Positions 7,973 through 15,067 of a stretch of 31,252 bases of DNA are shown in pieces. How positions within the stretch are numbered: position 1 is the first letter of the stretch; each line of letters starts with the position of its first letter. The position numbers and the translations under genes are program-made. The notes below the pieces were generated by a model that was not told where the DNA came from, did no database searches, and saw only the letters and a program-made list of their open reading frames with translations. This DNA comes from DATBGS01 sp036557885. Its GTDB lineage: Bacteria; Chloroflexota; Ktedonobacteria; Ktedonobacterales; DATBGS01. The stretch spans positions 1 to 31,252 of the forward strand of contig DATBGS010000029.1 in the NCBI GenBank assembly GCA_036557885.1. Reading direction: 5' to 3'.

Positions 7973-9112
7973 TCAGCGCATGGTGTGCATGGGCATAATA
8001 ACATAGGTGTAATCGGTGCCACCCACCGGGCGCACCACGCCGGGCTTCTGGGCTGATTCCATTTCCAGCGCCACCTCTGGCGTGTCAATCACGGCCAGCA
8101 CATCCGTGAGGTATTTGACGTTGAACATGATGCGCATGCCCTTGCCATCCACCGCCGCGTTGACCAGGCTGGTGTTATCGCCAATCTCTTCAGCGTTGGC
8201 CTGGAGCGTGACGGTGCCCGGCTCGGTGCCGTCGCTTTTGCCCTGCTCCACGACAACGGTGACGATGTTGTTGCTGTCCCTGGCAAAGAGCGCGGCAGAC
8301 TTGGCCGCTGCGCGGAACTCGCCGGTATCCACCACCGCGCGCACATCGTGCTTCTGCGGCATGATGCGCTGGTAGGCTGGGAAGGTGCTATCAATCAGGC
8401 GTGAGATCAGGTCCATGCCTTCGGTGTGGAAGAGTACCTGGCTGCGGTTGGGCGTGACCGTCATCTGTACGGTGCCATCGGAGGGCAGGATGCGCGCCAG
8501 CTCGGTGAGGGTGCGCGCGGGGATGAGAATATCGCCCACCGGGTGCCCATTGGCGGAAAGACTGGTGGAGCGCACCGCCAGCCGGTAGGAGTCGGCTGAG
8601 GCAAAAGTGAGCTTGTCTTCGCCAATCTGCGTAAAGACGCCGGTAAACATGGGCCGGGCGTCGTCGGTGGCAGCGGCAAAAGCCACCTCGCCTATCATCT
8701 CTTTGAGCGTGGCGGCGTCCAGCAGCACAGGCGGGTCGTTGGTGTCGGCGCTGGGGATGGTGGGGAACTCGCCTGCATCCATGCCCTTGATGTTGGCGGC
8801 GCTGCGGGCGCTTTTCACGGCGAGCGTGTAGCTGCCTTTGGACAGGCTCATCTCCACGACGCCCTGCGGCAGCCCAGTCACAAAATCGGCCAGCAGCCGC
8901 GCCGGAACGGTGATGGAGCCTGGTTCGTGTACGTCTGCGGCCACCCAGCAGGTGATGCCAATCTCCAGATTGGTTGCGGAGAGCTTGAGGCGGTTGTCGT
9001 CGGTAGACATCAGAATATTGGTGAGCACTGGAAGCGTACTGCGGGTGGCAACGGCGTGGCTCACCACCGAGAGTCCGCGACTCAGATCAGATTGTTTGCA
9101 AGAGATTTTCAC
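7973..9112 (-). CDS. dnaN: DNA polymerase III beta subunit (sliding clamp)
   Basis: DnaN forms the dimeric ring that tethers the replicative polymerase to DNA. The 379-residue length fits the family, and hallmarks are present along the protein: MKISCKQSDLSRGL at the start, RSTLPVLTNIL, the central ASADSYRLAVRS, and the C-terminal YVIMPMHTMR, equivalent to the MPMRL end of clamps that lines the hydrophobic peptide-binding pocket. I set the start at the GTG at 9112, not the TTG at 9127, because GGGGGAG sits 6 bases before the GTG and the protein then begins with the canonical M-K-I. The usual neighbours dnaA and recF are absent; it stands between two metal-transport loci with its own promoter and terminator. 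Confidence 0.96.
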   Translation of the reverse strand: MKISCKQSDLSRGLSVVSHAVATRSTLPVLTNILMSTDDNRLKLSATNLEIGITCWVAADVHEPGSITVPARLLADFVTGLPQGVVEMSLSKGSYTLAVKSARSAANIKGMDAGEFPTIPSADTNDPPVLLDAATLKEMIGEVAFAAATDDARPMFTGVFTQIGEDKLTFASADSYRLAVRSTSLSANGHPVGDILIPARTLTELARILPSDGTVQMTVTPNRSQVLFHTEGMDLISRLIDSTFPAYQRIMPQKHDVRAVVDTGEFRAAAKSAALFARDSNNIVTVVVEQGKSDGTEPGTVTLQANAEEIGDNTSLVNAAVDGKGMRIMFNVKYLTDVLAVIDTPEVALEMESAQKPGVVRPVGGTDYTYVIMPMHTMR

Positions 9113-9159
9113 AGCGTTCTCCCCCAAAATGCGCGTTTCTTCTTTATCTTACTTTTGGC

Positions 9160-9168
9160 AGTATAGCA
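9160..9168 (-). promoter_or_regulatory. Extended -10 promoter of dnaN
   Basis: On the minus strand TGC-TATACT (hexamer 9160-9165) forms an extended -10 with no clear -35. Transcription would start near 9153, leaving a leader of about 40 bases before the GTG at 9112. Confidence 0.5.
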
Positions 9169-9261
9169 CACCGCCGCTGACTGAAGAGCAAGAAAAATGC
9201 CCGGCCTGCTATTCTTTTAGCAAGGGGCATTTGCGGAAATGGGAGCACAAATGTCCTGTGC

Positions 9262-10257
9262 TCAACACTGGTTGCAATAGAGCGCGTTGCCTTTGCAGGC
9301 GCAGTGCCCTTCGTGGTTCTTGTGCGCGGTGCTCTCAAATTGAATCGTGGTGTGCTCGATGTGATATTTTTGCGTGAGCATCTGCGAAACGCGGTCCAGA
9401 ATGGGCGCGCTGCCGCTGGGCGGCAGGTCGTCAATCACGGCGTGGCAGGAAAGCGCGCGCACGCCGCTGGAGATGCTCCAGATGTGCAGGTCGTGCACGT
9501 CGTCAATGCCGTCCACCGTACACAGATCGCGCACCACCGAGGCCACTGAAACGCCGCGCGGAGTGCCTTCCATCAGAATGCCGGTGGCTTCGCGCACCAG
9601 CCGGAAGGCGCCCACTGCAATCAGCAGCGCAATGCCGACTGAAAGGATGGGGTCCACAATCGTCTTGCCGGTCAGCAAGATGACCACCCCGGCCACCACC
9701 ACGCCCACTGACGCGCCGATGTCGCCAATGACGTGTAGCACCGCACCGCGAATATTCAGGCTGTGCGCATCGGCCTTGTGCAGCCGGATGCCAATAAAGA
9801 GGTTGAGCGCGATGCCCACCCCGGCAGAGACAAACATTGCCACCGGCTGAAGCGGCTCTGGATGGGCCAGGCGGCCAGAGGCTTCAAACACGATGAAGCC
9901 CGCCACCAGAATCAACAGCAGCGCGTTGGCAAAGGCGGCCAGAATCCCCATGCGCTGATAACCAAAAGTATTGCGCTCGTCCGCAGGCCGCGTGGCCTGG
10001 GCGCTGGCAAACCAGGCCAGCCCCAAGGCAAAAACGTCTGTGACGGCATGCCCAGCGTCGCTGAGCAAAGCCAGGCTGTTTGAGACGAGGCCGCCAACCA
10101 CTTCCACGAGCAAAATGATGGCCGTGAGGATGAACGCCAGCCGTAGCTCGCGCGCTCCCAACGAGGCCGCGTGGTTGTGGGGGCCATGCTCGTGCGCGTG
10201 GTCATGCTCTAGATGCTGGGTTGTCTCTCCCGAATGGTTACGCGCTGAGAGGGCCAT
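9262..10257 (-). CDS. CDF-family zinc/cobalt/cadmium efflux protein (CzcD/ZitB type)
   Basis: The start at 10257 (MALSARNHSGE) has AGGAGG six bases upstream; the open frame runs on into the regulator gene. The 331-residue protein begins with a His-rich cytoplasmic stretch (HDHAHEHGPHNH), then six helices. Helix II carries DAGHAVTD and helix V HVIGD, giving the H-x-x-x-D pairs of zinc-type CDFs. A normal single C-terminal dimerisation domain follows (VHDLHIWSISSG is typical of the CzcD branch). The tail HCACKGNALYCNQC is unusual and could bind metal. The first 20 bases overlap the end of the ArsR-type regulator, so the two form one operon and zinc-induced export is the likely role. A weak 7-bp hairpin at the stop (9243-9263) may end the transcript. 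Confidence 0.93.
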   Translation of the reverse strand: MALSARNHSGETTQHLEHDHAHEHGPHNHAASLGARELRLAFILTAIILLVEVVGGLVSNSLALLSDAGHAVTDVFALGLAWFASAQATRPADERNTFGYQRMGILAAFANALLLILVAGFIVFEASGRLAHPEPLQPVAMFVSAGVGIALNLFIGIRLHKADAHSLNIRGAVLHVIGDIGASVGVVVAGVVILLTGKTIVDPILSVGIALLIAVGAFRLVREATGILMEGTPRGVSVASVVRDLCTVDGIDDVHDLHIWSISSGVRALSCHAVIDDLPPSGSAPILDRVSQMLTQKYHIEHTTIQFESTAHKNHEGHCACKGNALYCNQC

Positions 10258-10675
10258 GCAACGCCTCCTGATCAGCGAGAGATGCGACTGTATGCTCTGG
10301 AGCATCGTGCGCGGCGTGCGCCAGGGCTTGCTGGAACAGGGTGAGGACGTGGCTATCTGCCAGGCGATAGTAGGCTACGCGCCCGCGCCGCTCGCATGTG
10401 ACCAGATGATGATCGCGCAGGACACGCAACTGATGGGAAATGGTGCTGGCATCGCGGCCCAGCGCCCAGGCCAGATCGCTTACACACAGTTCTTCGGCGC
10501 TCGCCAGCGCGTGGAGGGTGCGCACGCGGGTGGGGTCGCCAAGCAGGGCAAAAATGCCCGCGACCTTGCCAGCCGCCTGGGGTGAAAGTAACGAGGCGCG
10601 CGCCATGCGCGCCGCCGGTCCATGCTGGGCATCGTCCTCAGTAACAGTAGCAGCCCGCCCTGAAAAAGATGACAT
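10238..10675 (-). CDS. ArsR/SmtB-family metal-sensing repressor (CzrA-like zinc site)
   Basis: The 145-residue product has the winged-helix core of ArsR proteins (GDPTRVRTLHAL, ELCVSDLAWALG, STISHQLRVLRDHHLV, RGRVAYYRL). Helix alpha-5 carries D107, H109, H120 and H123; the +2, +13, +16 spacing is the same as D84, H86, H97 and H100 of CzrA, which binds Zn(II) or Co(II) and releases DNA. The alpha-3 region has only one Cys, so a CadC-like Cd/Pb site is unlikely. The gene overlaps the downstream CDF start by 20 bases. The first 30 or so residues are longer than in most relatives, so an internal start at M24 is possible; the listed ATG has only a weak ribosome site. Confidence 0.92.
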   Translation of the reverse strand: MSSFSGRAATVTEDDAQHGPAARMARASLLSPQAAGKVAGIFALLGDPTRVRTLHALASAEELCVSDLAWALGRDASTISHQLRVLRDHHLVTCERRGRVAYYRLADSHVLTLFQQALAHAAHDAPEHTVASLADQEALHGPLSA

Positions 10676-10702
10676 ATGGTTCTAGCCTCATCTCTCCAAT
10701 TG

Positions 10703-10760
10703 CTGCACGTTCATGCAGATATTCCTCCATGAGTATACCATGCAGATGCCTTTTTGTCTA
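10703..10760 (-). promoter_or_regulatory. Promoter and candidate operator of the zinc-efflux operon
   Basis: On the minus strand TAGACA (10755-10760), a 17-base spacer and TATACT (10732-10737) preceded by TGG make a strong promoter; RNA would start near 10725. The 9-mer CATGCAGAT (plus strand) occurs twice, at 10712-10720 just after the start site and at 10739-10747 inside the spacer. The downstream copy is part of an inverted repeat CTGCA-N6-TGCAG (10703-10718). These placements fit repression by the ArsR-type protein, though they do not match the AT-rich TGAA/TTCA consensus of SmtB sites. Confidence 0.55.
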
Positions 10761-10889
10761 GCCTTCTTGACTGCCAGAATGGGTCTTCTTGTGTTTTGCT
10801 GCGGACAACCGAATCGCTTTTGGCAGCAGGAATGCGTTCTGGTTGTGTAGTGCAAGCAGAAACCTCAAGCACAAATGAGAGGGGGAGAG

Positions 10890-11474
10890 ATGCACTTCCA
10901 TCCGAAAGGTCGTCTGTTGTTGGGGATGCTCGGTCTTCTCATCCTGTTCTTTCTGGCGTTTGGAAGCAGCCTTTCACCGATGATTCCCTGGCGGGGGTTC
11001 CTCCAGGGCACGGCGCAACCCGGCGCTCCTGCGACTGCTTCAGTGGGCGTGCCCACACCCCAAAGCGGCGATGCGTCTTTTGTGGCGCGCGCGATTGCCC
11101 GCACCAATTATTACCGGCAGCAGTTTGGCTGCCCGGCCCTGAAAGAAAATCAAATACTCGATAACGTGGCCTACGCACACAGCAAGGATATGGCGGAGCG
11201 CGGGTATTTTGCGCATGATACGCCGGAAGGCGTCACGCCATTTCAGCGTATGACAGCAGCGGGCTATACATGGAGCCAGGCCGCAGAAAACATTGCCGCA
11301 GGTGACACGACGCCAGAGCAGGTGATAGATGCGTTTTTCAACGAGACGCCGCCCAACGATGGGCATCGGCGCAATCTCCTGAACTGCGGACTGCGTGATG
11401 TGGGCATCGGCTATTTCTATCTGGCTGGGTCGCCTTATGGCAGCTATTGGACGCAGGATTTTGGCACGCCGTGA
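10890..11474 (+). CDS. Exported CAP-domain (SCP/PR1, YkwD-like) protein
   Basis: I prefer the ATG at 10890 (MHFHPKGRLL) over 10875, because the purine-rich AGAGGGGG stretch then serves as ribosome site. The 194-residue protein has an N-terminal hydrophobic helix (about residues 7-28), a signal peptide or anchor, then a Pro/Ala linker and a CAP domain (about 62-194). Family marks are the AIARTNYYRQQFGCP opening helix, the AHSKDMAERGYFAHD segment with two His, the AENIAAG motif, and GHRRNLLN near the end. Bacterial CAP proteins are secreted and of mostly unknown activity; some bind lipids or act in the cell wall. Two Cys (in FGCPAL and LNCGLR) could form a disulfide. Confidence 0.87.
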   Translation: MHFHPKGRLLLGMLGLLILFFLAFGSSLSPMIPWRGFLQGTAQPGAPATASVGVPTPQSGDASFVARAIARTNYYRQQFGCPALKENQILDNVAYAHSKDMAERGYFAHDTPEGVTPFQRMTAAGYTWSQAAENIAAGDTTPEQVIDAFFNETPPNDGHRRNLLNCGLRDVGIGYFYLAGSPYGSYWTQDFGTP

Positions 11475-11500
11475 GCATGTTCTGTGGCTCTCGGCTCACG
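11470..11500. terminator. Weak convergent hairpin
   Basis: A 7-bp stem (CGTGAGC at 11470-11476 with GCTCACG at 11494-11500) spans the stop codons of the convergent CAP and 11496 genes. There is no U tract, so it is only a possible terminator. Confidence 0.3.
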
Positions 11501-12071
11501 CGCCTGCCTGGATACGTTCGTTTTCCGCGAGCTTAGCCTTGAGCAGGGCTTGAATGCGCGCCTCCTCAACAAGAAAACGCTCCACGACCCGCGACTCCTC
11601 CAGCACCACATCCAGGCATTTCCAGAAGAGTTCGCGCGCCGCAGCTTTCTTCCAGCGGCGCAAGCAGTGGTGATAGACCTGGCCCAATCGCTCCAGCGTG
11701 CTCAGGATGGCTTCCCGGCGCAGCGTGTCGTTTTCCCCTAACTTGGGCAGCATGGTCATGCGCATGAGCCGTTCCATGTCAATTTGCAGTAGATAGGCCA
11801 GTTCCAGGCTATCGCGCTTGTCCAGCTTGCGCGGCTGATGCTCAACCACCGAGGCAAGGATAAAGCAGGGCGCCGAGGCAGCCCCGCAGTGAAACTGGTA
11901 ATCAATGCCATTTTTCGCCCGGAAATCGGCGCTGTCAGAGAGCAGCCAGGAAAGTTCTTTGAGCAAATAGAGGGGCAGGATACCTTTGCGGAAGTGTTTC
12001 CAGGTTTCGCCAAAAAGGGTGAGGTCTTTAAAGAGGTCGCGGCGCTTTTTGGGGCGAGCAGAGGTAGCCAT
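11496..12071 (-). CDS. Hypothetical helical protein (191 aa)
   Basis: The start at 12071 (MATSARPKKRRDLFKDL) follows AAAGGAG; the frame is open further upstream but without a ribosome site. The product is soluble and mainly helical, with a basic N-terminus, and ends in a charged helix (VVERFLVEEARIQALLKAKLAENER) likely to form a coiled coil. Trp, Cys and His in the middle (FHCGAASAPCF, VYHHCLRRWKK) are scattered and do not make a clear metal site. No family recognised. It is transcribed toward the CAP gene. Confidence 0.62.
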   Translation of the reverse strand: MATSARPKKRRDLFKDLTLFGETWKHFRKGILPLYLLKELSWLLSDSADFRAKNGIDYQFHCGAASAPCFILASVVEHQPRKLDKRDSLELAYLLQIDMERLMRMTMLPKLGENDTLRREAILSTLERLGQVYHHCLRRWKKAAARELFWKCLDVVLEESRVVERFLVEEARIQALLKAKLAENERIQAGA

Positions 12072-12655
12072 AGCGGGCACTCCTTTCACAGACAGCAGCG
12101 TATATGGGAAGACAGCCTCTTGTCTGCTGCGTGGCGCAGACGCGCACAGGGGCCGCGCCTGGTCAGCGAAACGGCCACCCCGGCATTTTTTGTCTTTGCT
12201 CAGGAGGGTGGCCGCTGAAGTGGTCCGCGAAGTGCTGCGTAACATCCGCTAGCCTCGCTCCTGGTAATGACAGGTCTGGGGTCAGCACACGCTGGCTTAT
12301 TATCTGTCAGCGTGCGTGCCGTTTTCTTCCTGGGAAGCATTGTAGCGTACAAACGGGCTTCTGTCAATCCTCCCTCACAAGTCGCGCTCCTGCCCCAACA
12401 CCCCACACCCTGAACACCTCCATATGCAAATAGTTGAGTTTGCCACGTTCCTCTTGTGGAGCGGTTCACTCTGTCTCGGTGAAAGCAATAACAGCCCGCT
12501 TTGGCCGGGGTCGTGTAGTGTAATGACTCACACCAGCCTGCCTTGACTGGTGATGTATGCTTGGAAGAGAAGCTGAGGTAATGCAGCCTCAGAAAAAGGA
12601 AGTGTGAGCTTGGAATGGACCCGCGTTGACATGTTCGACACAAAAGGAGGAGACT
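12072..12655. other. Intergenic region, no feature recognised
   Basis: This 584-base stretch lies between divergent genes and must hold both promoters. I see no confident -35/-10 pair, RNA gene or repeat. A long minus-strand open frame (12200-13213) runs antisense into the next gene and looks like a shadow. AAAGGAGG at 12643-12650 is the ribosome site of the 12656 gene. Confidence 0.4.
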
Positions 12656-14614
12656 GTGGCCCTTCCCCTCGCAAGTAGTAGCAAGCGCCGAAACAACTTT
12701 ATCAACGTCAAGAGTATCCCAATGGGCATTCTGGCTACCACCGTTGCTGCTTCCTGGGCAGGTATGACTGCTAGTATCATTCTGGGATACCCGCTCTGGG
12801 TAACCGGGGTGATCACGTTTCTGCCTTGGGCGCCTGTCCTCTTTACAGAATCCCTCTGGAAGTACAGGCACTATAAGTGGTTTTCGCTCTATGGCATCAT
12901 GATCGTTACCCAAACCCTCCACTTCATTGAACACATCGCGCAGATCGTTGAGGTGGATGTCATCGGCCTCCCCCGCTCGCAATCGCGTGGCATCATCGGC
13001 AACCTGGATGCCGAGTATGTCCATTTCTTCTTCGACACCTCCCTGCTGATCGGGGTGATTATCCTGCTGTTCAAGTTCAGGAAGAGCATCCCCTTGTGGG
13101 TGGCGCTGGTGGTAGCCATTTGGCATACGGCTGAACATTGGTACATCACCTACTATTACACGTTTGACCGCGCCAACTACAACCCGCTGCCTGCCCCTGG
13201 CTTGCACGCGCACGAAGGGCTGCTGGGGGCAGGTGGGCTGCTCTGGCCGGGTTCTCCCTTTCTGCGCATCGAGTTACACTTTTTCTACAACCTGCTGTTC
13301 ACCGTCCCGCTGGTCTGGGGCTTCATCCTGATGGTACGTGCTGCCTATGATGAGTATCTCAAAAAGGCGTTCCCACGTCTGACTGAAGCGCAGCTTGCCG
13401 GACTGAACAATAGCACCGATATTCTTGTGGCGAATGAAGGGGAGTTCATTCTGCGCCAGGGCGACCCGGCAGATAAGTTCTACATCATTTCCAGGGGCGA
13501 AGTAGAGGTCATTCAGTCCACAGGCGGGGCACCAACGGTGGTCAATCGGCTGGCTCAGGGCCAGTTCTTCGGGGAGGTGGGGTTGCTGACCGGCGCACCC
13601 AGGAATGCCTCGGTGCGAGCAGTAACGCGCGTTGAACTGCTCGCACTGGACCGCGATACCTTCCGGGCAGTTATGGGCAATTCGGCGCCCACTGCCCAGG
13701 ACTATGCGCAGGTGCTGGCACAGCGCAACAGTTCGCCTGGGTTTGCGGCTGTGGGTGCCAACCGTCCTCCTGGCGCAGCAGCGGTGGCCGTTGCCAGCGG
13801 TCCCTCGTTTCCGCAGATGAGCGGTCCTTCCTACCCACAGATGAGTGGGCCTTCCTACCCGCAGGCCAGCAGTTCTTCCTACCCGCAGGCCAGTGGTCCC
13901 TCGTTCCCACAAGCGAGCGGTCCTTCCTACCCGCAGGCGAGCAATCCAGCAGTTCCGCAGGCCAGTGGCCCTTCGTATCCGCAGGCGAGTAATCCGGCAG
14001 TTCCGCAGGCCAGCGGCCCTTCATATCCGCAGGCGAGCAGCCCGACGCTTGTGCCGATAAGCAATCCTGGCTTTGCCGGGCCGCCGCCAACGCCAGCGCC
14101 GTTTGCTCCTCCTGTGCCAACCAGCGGCGCGACATTCCAAAGTGGGGCGGGCAAACCGATAGACGGGCCAACGCTGCTGCCCTACAACGATCCTGGGGTT
14201 ACGCTGCCGCCGCTGCCCTCACCTGCGGTTGACCCCAGAGCGCTGAAGACGGCTGAAATTCGCACCCCGGTCTTCCGCGACGCCGCCAATAGCTGGGCCT
14301 ATGGGTTGATCTTCACCGGCGGCCAACTCCAGGGGCAGGGCGTGGTCTTGAGCACCAACCGCATGCAGATTGGGCGCGATGTGGGCAACGAGATTCGTAT
14401 CTCGGATGACGCGCAGGTGTCGCGGCGGCATGCCGAATTGCTGCGCATGCCCTCTGGCGAGTTCCAGATACGCGATCTGCGCAGTTCCAACGGGGTCTTT
14501 GTCAATAACCAGCGCCTGAGTTCTGACGAAACCAGGCTGCTGCAAGAGAACGATGAGGTCAAGATCGGCAATGCCGTCTTTGCCCTGCGCAAAGTAGGTA
14601 CCCGCGTCGTCTAG
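12656..14614 (+). CDS. Membrane protein with cyclic-nucleotide-binding and FHA domains
   Basis: I set the start at the GTG at 12656 (MALPLASSSKRR) because AAAGGAGG ends five bases before it; the TTG at 12626 has no ribosome site. The 652-residue protein has about six membrane helices in residues 20-235. They carry His motifs HFIEH (about 88), WHTAEH (about 156) and HAHEG (about 184) that could hold metal. A cNMP-binding domain follows (about 250-355) with an intact phosphate-binding cassette FGEVGLLTGAPRNASV. A tandem repeat of the type GPSYPQAS/NPAVPQAS (about 380-465) and a Pro-rich linker lead to an FHA domain (about 555-645) with GRDVGNEI, SRRHAEL and SSNGVFVNN, which binds phosphothreonine. 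It probably couples a second messenger and Ser/Thr kinase signalling to a membrane activity; that is inference. Confidence 0.83.
   Translation: MALPLASSSKRRNNFINVKSIPMGILATTVAASWAGMTASIILGYPLWVTGVITFLPWAPVLFTESLWKYRHYKWFSLYGIMIVTQTLHFIEHIAQIVEVDVIGLPRSQSRGIIGNLDAEYVHFFFDTSLLIGVIILLFKFRKSIPLWVALVVAIWHTAEHWYITYYYTFDRANYNPLPAPGLHAHEGLLGAGGLLWPGSPFLRIELHFFYNLLFTVPLVWGFILMVRAAYDEYLKKAFPRLTEAQLAGLNNSTDILVANEGEFILRQGDPADKFYIISRGEVEVIQSTGGAPTVVNRLAQGQFFGEVGLLTGAPRNASVRAVTRVELLALDRDTFRAVMGNSAPTAQDYAQVLAQRNSSPGFAAVGANRPPGAAAVAVASGPSFPQMSGPSYPQMSGPSYPQASSSSYPQASGPSFPQASGPSYPQASNPAVPQASGPSYPQASNPAVPQASGPSYPQASSPTLVPISNPGFAGPPPTPAPFAPPVPTSGATFQSGAGKPIDGPTLLPYNDPGVTLPPLPSPAVDPRALKTAEIRTPVFRDAANSWAYGLIFTGGQLQGQGVVLSTNRMQIGRDVGNEIRISDDAQVSRRHAELLRMPSGEFQIRDLRSSNGVFVNNQRLSSDETRLLQENDEVKIGNAVFALRKVGTRVV
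13795..14045 (+). repeat. In-frame coding tandem repeat (GPSYPQAS type)
   Basis: About ten imperfect 24-base units encode eight-residue blocks ending PQAS or PQMS. The unit length is a multiple of three, so copy-number change would alter only the linker between the CNBD and FHA domains. Confidence 0.75.
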
Positions 14615-14617
14615 ACG

Positions 14618-14885
14618 GCAGGCGATTAAAATCGCGCCTATGGGCCTGCGGCCATGAAACCCGCCTGCGCGGGTTAGGACGAATCCTGGCCTGGGGTGGG
14701 GAGTCCGCGCAGGCGGACTTGGTGGCGTCCGCAGACGCCTCTAGGCGCAGCTTGCCCCTTTGGGGATCTTTAGTCGCCAGCCTGCGTCGCCTACCTCATC
14801 GGTAAAACTTCATAAATCGCGCCTGGGGCAGCAGGCCCCAGGCGCGACGGTGCCCCCGTGAAGAACGGGGGTTTTAATCGCCTGC
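14618..14885. mobile_element. MITE-like element with 14-base terminal inverted repeats
   Basis: GCAGGCGATTAAAA (14618-14631) is exactly inverted at 14872-14885. The 268-base interior holds several hairpins: AACCCGCC/GGCGGGTT-type, GTCCGCGCAGGCGGAC, a strong stem at about 14818-14846, and CCCCCGTGAAGAACGGGGG before the right end. No transposase and no obvious target duplication. Part of its interior (14643-14791) recurs at 20601-20750. The element sits between the 12656 and 15068 genes. Confidence 0.55.
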
Positions 14886-15067
14886 TGCTCTCCTGAAGCA
14901 TCTGCAAATCCTCTCCGCTGCCACGTTTATCTTTGTGGGGCAGGTCACTTTGCCCCTGTGAACGGGCCACTAGCCGCCTTCTGGCTTTTGTGGTTTAGTT
15001 GTAGAAGAGACTTTCTGTTCACTCGCGCAGACCCAAGACAAGGCGTATTCTTGCAGAAGGGCAGGCA

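Noticed and set aside
7973..9127. dnaN start at TTG 9127
   Set aside because: The purine-rich ribosome site overlaps those codons; the GTG at 9112 gives the canonical M-K-I start.
12200..13213. Minus-strand open frame of 337 codons
   Set aside because: It lies antisense to the conserved membrane/CNBD/FHA gene, has no ribosome site and looks like low-complexity shadow protein.
13795..14045. Tandem repeat considered as CRISPR or phage feature
   Set aside because: The 24-base units are contiguous and encode a protein linker.
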